From positions 1-17,992 of the forward strand of contig DASVPL010000197.1 of assembly GCA_036382905.1 (NCBI GenBank): a stretch of 17,992 bases of DNA, in the 5' to 3' direction. A model generated the notes under the pieces. It was not told the origin of the DNA. It saw nothing but the letters and a program-made list of their open reading frames with translations, and did not search any database. A program made the position numbers and the translations under genes. Source of the stretch: AC-37 sp036382905. GTDB taxonomy: Bacteria > Actinomycetota > Thermoleophilia > Solirubrobacterales > Thermoleophilaceae. Shown piece after piece: positions 11,366-17,992 of this stretch (within the stretch, counting starts at the first letter, position 1; each line of letters starts with the position of its first letter).

Positions 11366-14197
11366 ATGGAGCGCAGCGGCACTGGCTCGCCGATCGCTGA
11401 CCTCGCCGGCGACAAGACCCTGCTCGAACGCGAGCACGAGCTCGCGTCCCTCGATGTCCTGATCGCGGCCGCCGCCGAGCGTCAGGCGCGGGTTGCGGTC
11501 GTCGAGGGCCGCGCCGGAATCGGCAAGAGCCGCCTGATCGCGGCCGCCCGCGAGCACGCCGCGGCGAGCGCCACGCGGGTGCTATCCGCCCGCGGCACGG
11601 AGCTGGAGCGCGAGTTCCCGTACGGCGTCGTCCGCCAGCTCTTCGAGCCGCTGCGCTCCGACCCGGACGAGTGGGAGCGGCTGCTCGAGGGCGCCGCAGC
11701 CTCCGCCCGCCCGCTGTTCGAGGCGCCGAGCGCCGCGGACGGCGACGGCCAGGTGCGCGACGCCTCCTTCGCCGCGCTCCACGGCCTCTACTGGCTCGTC
11801 GTGAACCTCACAGCCGAGACCCCGCTGATGCTCGCCGTCGACGACCTCCACTGGTGCGACCGCCCGTCGCTGCGTTTCCTCGCCTACCTCGCGCCGCGGC
11901 TCGAAGGCCTTCCGCTCCTGCTCGTGACCGGACTGCGCACGGGCGAGGCGCCCACCGACCCGGTCCTGCTCGACGACGTGGTGAACGGACCGGCCGCCAC
12001 CGCCGTCCATCCCGGCCCGCTCAGCGCGGAGGCCGTCACCGCGATGATCGGCGCGCGCCTCGGCCCGGAGGTCGACGAGCGCTTCGCCGCCGCCTGCCTG
12101 GAGTCGACCGCCGGCAACCCGCTGCTGCTCGGCCAGCTCATCAGCTCGCTGGCGGCGGAGGGCGTGGTCCCGGACGCCGGCAACGCGGAGAAGGTGCGCG
12201 CGATCGGACCGCGCGCGGTCTCGCGCACCGTGCTCCTGCGCCTCTCGCGCCTCTCCCCCGGCGCGATGGCCGTGGCACGTGCCGTGGCGGTGCTGGGCGA
12301 GAACGCCGAGCTGGCCGCCATCGCCGCGCTCGCGGAGCTGGACGAGACCGCCGTGGCCGAGGCGACGGCATCGCTCGCCCGCGCCGACATCCTCCGCCAC
12401 GACCTCCAGCTCGGCTTCGTCCACCCGCTCGTCCACGACGCGGTCTACCAGGACCTCCCGCCCGGCGAGCGCGAGCTCCAGCACGCGCGCGCCGCCCGCG
12501 TGCTGCTCGACGGCGGAGCCGCCCCCGACCAGGTCGCGACCCATCTCCTCATGACCCCGCGGCGCGGCGAGGAGTGGGTGGTCGACTTGCTGGTGGGCGC
12601 GGCGCGGTCGGCCGTGCGCAAGGGCGCCACCGACAGCGCGATCGCCTACCTGCGCCGCGCGCTCGAGGAACCGCCGCCGGAGGAGCGCCGGGCCGACCTG
12701 GTCTACGAGCTGGGCTTCACGGAGTCGAACGCCAGCGCCCCCGACGCCGTCGGGCACCTGCGTCAGGCCTACGAGCTGTGCTCCGACCCGCGCCGCCGTG
12801 CCGACTCGGCGTTCTGGCTCTCGCGGCTGCTGATGCTGCTCGGCGACCCCGACCAGGCGGCGGCGATCGCCGCGGAAGCCATCGCGCAGACCCCGGCCGA
12901 GCTCGAGGACGAGCGCCAGGCGCTCCAGGCCCAGCAGCTCACCGTCGCGTTCTGGGGCGGCGGGGACCTGAGCGCGCTCGACGACCCCGACTCGCCGCCG
13001 CCACGCGTCAGCGGCAGCGGCCCGGGCGCGAAGATGCTCCTCGCCCACACCGCGGTGGCGTGGGTCGTCAACAACCGTCCCGCGGCCGAGACCTGCGCGA
13101 TCGCGCTCGACTCGCTCGCCGGCGGTGTCCTGATCGAGGCCGAGAACGGCTACTTCACCGTGGGGGCCGCCGTGCCGCTCGTGCTCGCCGAGCGCCGCGA
13201 GGGCACGGAGGTGTGGGACGCGTGCTTCGCGGACGCGCACCGGCGCGGGTCGCTCTTCGGCGCGATGGGCGCTCACATGTGGCACGGGTGGACGCTGATC
13301 AGGCTCGGCAACCTGCCCGAGGCCGAGGCGTCCCTGCGCACGGCTCTCACCGAGATGGAGATGTGGGGCAACCCGCGGGTGGAGTACACGCTCGGGTTCC
13401 TGGCCTGGGCGCTGATCGAGCGCGGCCGCCTCGACGAGGCGCGCACCGCGCTCGAGCGCGTGCCGCTCGAGCCGGTGCCGACCTGGGGCGGGACGCACTG
13501 GAGGCGCTCGCGCGTGGAGCTGCTGCTCGCCGAGGGCCGCCCCGAGGAGGCGCTCGCGGCGCTCGACGAGGTGTCCGGCTCGGTGTTCGCCCGCAACCCG
13601 GCGCTGTTCCCATGGCGCACGCACCGCGCCCTGGCGCTCGACGCGCTCGGTCGCACCGACGAGGCGATCGCGCTGGCGGAGGAGGAACTCGCCCCGGCGC
13701 GGCAGTGGGGCGCGCCCGCCACCGTCGCCCGCACACTGCGCATCCTCGGCACCCTCCAGCGCGACGAGGGCCTGCCGCGGCTCGAGGAGGCGGCCGCGCT
13801 GCTCGAGCGGTCGACCGACCGGCTTGAGCACGCGAAGGCGCTCACCGCGCTCGGGTCGACGATCCGGCGCGCACGTCAGCCGACCGAGGCGCGCGAGCCC
13901 CTGCGCCGCGCGCTCGAGCTGGCCGCGGCGTGCGGGGCCGACGGCCTCGTGGAGCACGTGCGCGCGGAGCTGGCGGCCGCCGGAGCGCAGCCGCGCACCA
14001 CCGCGCTCAGCGGCGTCGAGGCGCTCACCGCCAGCGAGCGGCGCGTGGCCGGCCTGGCCGCCGAGGGCCAGACCAACCGCGACATCGCGCAGGTTCTCTA
14101 CGTCACGCCGAAGACCGTCGAGGTCCACCTCTCGAACGCGTACCGCAAGCTCGGGATCCGCTCCCGCCGTGAGCTGAGCGGCGCGATGGCCACGTGA
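11366..14197 (+). CDS. Large ATP-binding LuxR-family transcriptional regulator (copy 1)
   Basis: This 943-aa protein is a STAND-type regulator (MalT/LAL-like): an ATPase switch and sensor repeats controlling a DNA-binding tail. The Walker A loop is GRAGIGKS (Gly48-Ser55) and Walker B is LMLAVDDLHW (Asp159, Asp160). The winged-helix/arm region lies at about 210-350. From about 400 to 870 are helical TPR-like repeats (for example ALAALDEVSG, ALALDALGRTDEAIALAEEE) that usually sense a ligand or partner. The C-terminal LuxR helix-turn-helix is residues 887-937 (LTASERRVAGLAAEGQTNRD onward, TVEVHL recognition helix). There is no receiver domain. ATG 11366 follows TACCAT closely. It overlaps the next gene by 4 nt. 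Target genes and ligand are unknown. Confidence 0.93.
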   Translation: MERSGTGSPIADLAGDKTLLEREHELASLDVLIAAAAERQARVAVVEGRAGIGKSRLIAAAREHAAASATRVLSARGTELEREFPYGVVRQLFEPLRSDPDEWERLLEGAAASARPLFEAPSAADGDGQVRDASFAALHGLYWLVVNLTAETPLMLAVDDLHWCDRPSLRFLAYLAPRLEGLPLLLVTGLRTGEAPTDPVLLDDVVNGPAATAVHPGPLSAEAVTAMIGARLGPEVDERFAAACLESTAGNPLLLGQLISSLAAEGVVPDAGNAEKVRAIGPRAVSRTVLLRLSRLSPGAMAVARAVAVLGENAELAAIAALAELDETAVAEATASLARADILRHDLQLGFVHPLVHDAVYQDLPPGERELQHARAARVLLDGGAAPDQVATHLLMTPRRGEEWVVDLLVGAARSAVRKGATDSAIAYLRRALEEPPPEERRADLVYELGFTESNASAPDAVGHLRQAYELCSDPRRRADSAFWLSRLLMLLGDPDQAAAIAAEAIAQTPAELEDERQALQAQQLTVAFWGGGDLSALDDPDSPPPRVSGSGPGAKMLLAHTAVAWVVNNRPAAETCAIALDSLAGGVLIEAENGYFTVGAAVPLVLAERREGTEVWDACFADAHRRGSLFGAMGAHMWHGWTLIRLGNLPEAEASLRTALTEMEMWGNPRVEYTLGFLAWALIERGRLDEARTALERVPLEPVPTWGGTHWRRSRVELLLAEGRPEEALAALDEVSGSVFARNPALFPWRTHRALALDALGRTDEAIALAEEELAPARQWGAPATVARTLRILGTLQRDEGLPRLEEAAALLERSTDRLEHAKALTALGSTIRRARQPTEAREPLRRALELAAACGADGLVEHVRAELAAAGAQPRTTALSGVEALTASERRVAGLAAEGQTNRDIAQVLYVTPKTVEVHLSNAYRKLGIRSRRELSGAMAT

Positions 14198-17001
14198 GCG
14201 ACCCGCTGCTCGAACGCGAGCGCGAGCGCGCGACGCTGCACCGGCTGCTCGACGCGGCCGCCGGGCAGCAGGCCGGGCTGGCGCTCGTCGAGGGCCGCGC
14301 GGGGATCGGCAAGAGCCGCCTGCTCGCCGACCTGCGCGAGCACGCCGCCGCCGAGGGCATCCGCGTGGTCTCCGCACGCAGCACCGAGCTCGAGCAGGGC
14401 TTCCCCTATGGCGTGGTCCGCCAGCTCTTCGAGCCGCTGCGGGCGACCGATCCGGAGCGCTGGGACGCGTGGCTCGCGGGGTCGGCCGATCCGGCGCGGA
14501 TCGTCTTCGAGACGCCGGTGGCGGGCCCGGACGCCGACGAGCTGCGCGACGCGACGTTCGCCACCCTCCACGGCCTCTACTGGCTGACCGTGAACCTGAC
14601 GGCCGACGGCCCGCTGCTGCTCGCCGTCGACGACCTGCACTGGTGCGACCGCGCCTCGCTGCGCTTCCTCGCCTACCTCGCTCCGCGGCTCGAGGGGCTG
14701 CCGGTGCTCGTGGCCACGGGCCTGCGGACCGGGGAGCCGGGCACCGACCCGGCGCTGCTCGCCGAGATCGTGAGCAGCCCGGCCGCCGTGGCCGTGCAGC
14801 CGGCGCCGCTCGGGTCCGAGAGCGTGGGCGAGCTGGTCCTCGCGCGCCTGGGGGCCGAGGCCGACGAGCGATTCACGGCCGCCTGCCTCGACGCTACCGG
14901 CGGCAACCCGCTGCTCCTGAGCCAGCTCATCAGCTCGCTGGAGGCCGAGGGCGTGAAGCCGGACGCGGAGCACGTGGACGTGGTGCGCCAGATCGGCCCG
15001 CGCGCCGTGTCGCGCACGGTCCTGCTGCGGCTCTCGCGGCTGCCCGCCGCGGCCGGTGCCGTGGCCCGCGCGGTGGCGGTGCTGGGCGAGAGCGCCGAGC
15101 TGCGGACGGTCGCGGCCCACGCCGAGCTCGACCAGGCGGAGGCGGCCGAGCAGATCGCGGCGCTCGCGCGCACCGACATCCTCCGCTCGGAGGCGCCGCT
15201 CGACTTCGTTCACCCGCTCGTCCGCGAGGCGATCTACCGCGAGCTGCCGACCGGCGAGCGCGAGCTCCAGCACGCACGCGCGGCGCGGGTGCTGCTCGAC
15301 ACGGGCGCCGCGCCGGATCACGTCGCGACGCAGATCCTGATGGCGCCACCGCGCGGCGAGGAGTGGGTCGTGGACCTGCTCGAGGAGGCGGCGCGCGCCG
15401 CCATCCGCAGGGGCGCGGCCGACGGCGCCGTGGCCTACCTGCGCCGCGCGCTCGAGGAGCCGCCGCCGACCGAGCGCCGCCCGCTGCTGCTGTACGAGCT
15501 CGGGCTGGTCGAGGCCGGGACCAACGGGCCCGACGCCCTCGTCCACCTGCGCGAGGCATACGACACGCTCGACGACCCGCGCGTGCGGGTGGAGGTGGCG
15601 TTCTGGGTCACCCGGCTGCTGATGTTCACGGCTCAGCCCGACGCCGCGATCGAGTTCGCGGTCCAGGCCCGCGCCGACGCGCCCGGCGAGGAGTTCGAGG
15701 ACGCACGGCGCGCGCTGGAGGCGCTCGAGCTGACGGCGATCTACTTCGGGGGCGGCGACCCCGCGCAGCTCGACCGTATGGAGGCCAACCGGGGAAGGCC
15801 CCCCAGCGCGGAGCCCGGCGCCAAGATGCTCGCGGCCACCGCCGCGCTCGACTGGTCGGTTCGCGACGGGTCGATGGAGGAGTGCACCGCGCTCGCGCGC
15901 GAGGCCCTCGCCGACGGCGTCCTGATCGAGGCCGAGAACGGGCACTTCACCGTCACCGGGGCCGTGCCGCTGGTGCTCGCCGAGAGCGACGAGGCGATGG
16001 TGAGCTACGAGGCCCAGCTCGTCGACGCCCACCGCCGCGGTTCCCTGTTCGCGGTACTGGCGGTGAACCTGTGGCGAGGCTGGGCGCTGCTCCTGCGCGG
16101 TGAGCTGCGTGACGCGGAGGCGTCGCTGCGCGAGGCGCACGCGCAGACCCTGCTCTACGGGCTGCGCGAGGGGATCGGGATCACGACCACGCTCGGGTTC
16201 CTCGCCCAGGCGCTGGTAGAGCAGGGCCGGCTCGAGGACGCGCGGACGGATCTCGAACGCGTGGCGCGACCCACCGCGCCGTCGTTCGCGGGCGACCATT
16301 GGCGCCGCGGCGAGCTCGAGCTGCTGCTCGCGGAGGGCCGCCACGACGAGGCGCTCGCCGCCGCCGAGGAGTACCGGCGCCAGCTCCAGCGCACCGAGAA
16401 CCCGGCGATCGCGCCGTGGCGGACGCTCACGGCGCTCGCGCTGGACGGGCTCGGCCGCACCGAGGAGGCGATCGCGCTGGCCGAGGAGGAGCTCGCGCCG
16501 GCGCGGCGCTGGGGCGCGCCCGGCACGGTGGGGCGCACGCTGCGGATCCTCGGCACGCTCCAGCGCGAAGCGGGGCTGCCGCGCCTCGAGGAGGCCGTGG
16601 CGGTGCTCGAACACTCGAACGCGCGGGCCGAGCGGGCGCGTGCGCTGGCGGCGCTGGGGGCGGCGATCCGGCGCGACCGGCGCCCGACCGAAGCGCGCGA
16701 GCCGCTGCGCCGCGCGCTCGAGCTGGCGGACGCCGTGGGGGCGCAGGGCCTCGTCGCCCAGGTGCGCACCGAGCTCGCGGCCGCGGGCGCGCAGCCGCGG
16801 ACCACGGCCCTCAGCGGGGTCGACGCGCTCACGGCGTCCGAGCGCCGCGTGGCGGGCCTGGCGGCGGACGGTCAGACCAACCGCGACATCGCCCAGGCGC
16901 TCTACGTGACACCCAAGACCGTCGAGGTCCACCTCTCGAGCGCGTACCGCAAGCTCGGCATCCGCTCCCGGCGCGACCTGGTCGGCGCCATGGGCACCTA
17001 G
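14194..17001 (+). CDS. Large ATP-binding LuxR-family transcriptional regulator (copy 2, tandem paralogue)
   Basis: GTG 14194 lies inside the TGA of copy 1 (GTGA), so translation is probably coupled. The 935-aa protein aligns with copy 1 from end to end: Walker A GRAGIGKS ending at Ser41, Walker B LLLAVDDLHW (Asp146, Asp147), TPR-like region about 390-860 and LuxR helix-turn-helix 879-929. The N-terminal ATPase and the DNA-binding tail are the most alike; the sensor region differs more, including a rewritten stretch around 500-560. In DNA, 14111-14166 and 16915-16970 differ at only 2 of 56 positions, so the recognition helix is nearly the same. A shared operator with different inputs, or a heteromer, is inference. 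No N-terminal extension precedes LLEREREMATL-like start residues (actual: LLERERERATL). Confidence 0.93.
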   Translation: MSDPLLERERERATLHRLLDAAAGQQAGLALVEGRAGIGKSRLLADLREHAAAEGIRVVSARSTELEQGFPYGVVRQLFEPLRATDPERWDAWLAGSADPARIVFETPVAGPDADELRDATFATLHGLYWLTVNLTADGPLLLAVDDLHWCDRASLRFLAYLAPRLEGLPVLVATGLRTGEPGTDPALLAEIVSSPAAVAVQPAPLGSESVGELVLARLGAEADERFTAACLDATGGNPLLLSQLISSLEAEGVKPDAEHVDVVRQIGPRAVSRTVLLRLSRLPAAAGAVARAVAVLGESAELRTVAAHAELDQAEAAEQIAALARTDILRSEAPLDFVHPLVREAIYRELPTGERELQHARAARVLLDTGAAPDHVATQILMAPPRGEEWVVDLLEEAARAAIRRGAADGAVAYLRRALEEPPPTERRPLLLYELGLVEAGTNGPDALVHLREAYDTLDDPRVRVEVAFWVTRLLMFTAQPDAAIEFAVQARADAPGEEFEDARRALEALELTAIYFGGGDPAQLDRMEANRGRPPSAEPGAKMLAATAALDWSVRDGSMEECTALAREALADGVLIEAENGHFTVTGAVPLVLAESDEAMVSYEAQLVDAHRRGSLFAVLAVNLWRGWALLLRGELRDAEASLREAHAQTLLYGLREGIGITTTLGFLAQALVEQGRLEDARTDLERVARPTAPSFAGDHWRRGELELLLAEGRHDEALAAAEEYRRQLQRTENPAIAPWRTLTALALDGLGRTEEAIALAEEELAPARRWGAPGTVGRTLRILGTLQREAGLPRLEEAVAVLEHSNARAERARALAALGAAIRRDRRPTEAREPLRRALELADAVGAQGLVAQVRTELAAAGAQPRTTALSGVDALTASERRVAGLAADGQTNRDIAQALYVTPKTVEVHLSSAYRKLGIRSRRDLVGAMGT

Positions 17002-17039
17002 GGGGTTCTCCCCCAAAGACTCGGGTGCCTCCTTGGGGG
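17001..17039 (+). promoter_or_regulatory. Two mutually exclusive hairpins after the LuxR pair
   Basis: GGGGG (17001-17005) can pair with CCCCC (17010-17014). The same CCCCC plus AA (17010-17016) can instead pair with TTGGGGG (17033-17039). Only one can form at a time. Neither is followed by a T-run. It may be a terminator remnant or a switch in the leader of the next gene. Confidence 0.35.
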
Positions 17040-17115
17040 CGTCCTCGATGTGCGCAGGCTCGCGCGGCTCGAAGCTGAGCCCATGAACAGCATCCTCGAG
17101 ACGCAGGAGACGATT

Positions 17116-17844
17116 TTGACGAAGGCACTCACACTCGCAATCGCCGTGTGCTGCGCCGTGGCGGTGGCCCCTGCCACGGCCGGCGCGGCCGTCAAGACCA
17201 AGACCGCGAAGTTCTGGGTCGAGGTCAACGGCACCCAGGTCACGGACTGGGAGGAGAAGCAGCACGACACGTACTTCGACTGCCAGGGTCAGCGCTGGTC
17301 GCGCGGCAAGGGCTCCGAGGTGATCGACTTCCGGACGAAGAAGATCCGCGCGCTGATCACGTACAGGAATGGTCACGCGCAGGTGAAGTACGGCACCTGG
17401 GACCGGTTCGCGCAGGGCGACTACTACATGCGCGGCAAGGGCAGCGTCGAGCGGATCGGCGAGAAGGTCTTCGGGATCGAGCCCGACGAGCGCTGCTGGG
17501 ACGGCGGGCCGACCGAGCAGAGCGGGCCGTACGACTGCAAGCGGATCCCGTTGACCTACGACGTCGACCTCGACTGGCACGACTCCATGCTCTCGGCGGA
17601 GGCCTCGCCGGTGGTCACGACCAACGCGCGCTACGAGAAGTGCCCGATCGTGACGCCCGACGGCGTGCTCGGCGGCGTCTGGACGGTCGTGCAGAGCGAG
17701 CCGTTCCCGTACAGGGACCTGTTCGACCCGAAGTTCAAGTACCACGAGGTACTCGGAGGGAAGGACTTCACCTACGACGACAAGCGCTTCACCACCGCGC
17801 ACACGAAGGTGCGCTGGACCGCGCGCTTCCGCCGGGTGAAGTAG
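17116..17844 (+). CDS. Secreted Cys-containing protein, hypothetical (TTG start likely)
   Basis: The product (242 aa) begins with a typical Sec signal peptide: a short basic start (TKA), a hydrophobic core LTLAIAVCCAVAVAPATAG, and a likely cleavage after an Ala near residue 24-25. The mature part, about 218 aa, is beta-prone and rich in Lys, Asp and aromatic residues, with four cysteines (in FDCQGQ, ERCWDG, YDCKRI, EKCPIV) that could form two disulfides outside the membrane. I chose TTG 17116 because AGGAGA (17105-17110) lies 5 nt upstream and gives a normal signal peptide. The in-frame ATG 17083 would add 11 polar residues and has no ribosome binding site. I recognise no family. It follows the LuxR pair by 114 nt and could be its target, which is only positional inference. 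Confidence 0.75.
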   Translation: MTKALTLAIAVCCAVAVAPATAGAAVKTKTAKFWVEVNGTQVTDWEEKQHDTYFDCQGQRWSRGKGSEVIDFRTKKIRALITYRNGHAQVKYGTWDRFAQGDYYMRGKGSVERIGEKVFGIEPDERCWDGGPTEQSGPYDCKRIPLTYDVDLDWHDSMLSAEASPVVTTNARYEKCPIVTPDGVLGGVWTVVQSEPFPYRDLFDPKFKYHEVLGGKDFTYDDKRFTTAHTKVRWTARFRRVK

Positions 17845-17856
17845 GCCGCAGCGGGG

Positions 17857-17890
17857 CGAGGGCCGGCGGCGCGTGTGCCGCCGGCCCTCG
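17857..17890 (+). terminator. GC-rich terminator-like hairpin after the secreted protein gene
   Basis: CGAGGGCCGGCGGC (17857-17870) and GCCGCCGGCCCTCG (17877-17890) form a perfect 14-bp stem with a 6-nt loop, 12 nt after the stop. It lacks a T-run, as do many actinobacterial terminators. Confidence 0.65.
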
Positions 17891-17956
17891 TCGTTCGCCC
17901 GCGGGCGGGAGCCCGGGGCTCCCCGCTGACGCCCGGGCGGGGACCCGGGCTGGACG

Positions 17957-17985
17957 GCGCCCGCCGGAGGGAGACCGGCGGGCGC
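17957..17985. terminator. Second GC hairpin near the window end
   Basis: GCGCCCGCCGG (17957-17967), loop AGGGAGA, CCGGCGGGCGC (17975-17985) form a perfect 11-bp stem. It may end a gene entering from the right or back up the preceding hairpin. Between the two (17891-17956) I see only GC-rich CCCGGG-containing sequence and no gene. Confidence 0.4.
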
Positions 17986-17992
17986 TCGGGGT

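Noticed and set aside
11582..17802. Long minus-strand open frames (931 and 1234 codons) over the LuxR pair
   Set aside because: They cross gene boundaries on the other strand, are Arg/Gly/Leu-rich without motifs and mirror each other only because the underlying sense genes are paralogues.

Overview
This is a very GC-rich window from the chromosome of a high-GC Gram-positive bacterium. The G/C-ended codons, frequent GTG starts, gene starts only 6-9 nt after a TANNNT box, a class II (B12-dependent) ribonucleotide reductase and a tandem pair of giant LuxR-type ATPase regulators all suggest an actinobacterium. Thermoleophilia/Solirubrobacterales is my best guess by inference; nothing here proves the lineage. 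I see no CRISPR array, rRNA, confident tRNA or intact insertion sequence.

Layout. Positions 1-1519 hold the start of a thymidylate kinase gene (minus strand, cut by the window edge), a divergent NAD-dependent sugar-nucleotide epimerase gene and a 57-residue single-span membrane protein. Positions 1520-2389 are a relatively AT-rich, gene-poor stretch. It contains two diverged 58-bp direct repeats that bracket a small stand-alone gene (67 aa), which has a strong ribosome binding site and its own wobble-paired terminator. Positions 2390-5433 hold nrdJ and a very clear intrinsic terminator. Positions 5460-6634 hold a three-span membrane protein and a cyclase/kynurenine-formamidase-family hydrolase whose metal-site motif is altered. 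Positions 6694-8228 hold a translationally coupled pair of genes I cannot assign: a membrane-anchored protein and a Trp-rich helical protein. Its 3' end runs into the convergent DUF763 gene (8135-9349).

The DUF763 gene and a single-domain rhodanese gene diverge from a 25-bp gap in which the two candidate -10 boxes overlap. The rhodanese gene converges stop-to-stop on a YihY/BrkB-type membrane protein gene. A cupin gene diverges from that, followed by two tandem paralogous STAND/LuxR regulators (943 and 935 aa) joined by a 4-nt GTGA overlap. Last comes a secreted Cys-containing protein that probably starts at TTG, followed by GC-rich hairpins to the window end.

How the genes work together. 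Most of the window is housekeeping and single-gene units rather than one pathway. Tmk and NrdJ both serve dNTP supply but are not co-transcribed. The two real multi-gene units are the unknown pair at 6694-8228 and the LuxR pair at 11366-17001. The clearest cross-gene pattern is in initiation signals. Seven genes have a TANNNT hexamer ending 6-9 nt before the start codon and little Shine-Dalgarno sequence, as expected for leaderless mRNAs. Five others have a Shine-Dalgarno sequence and no such box.
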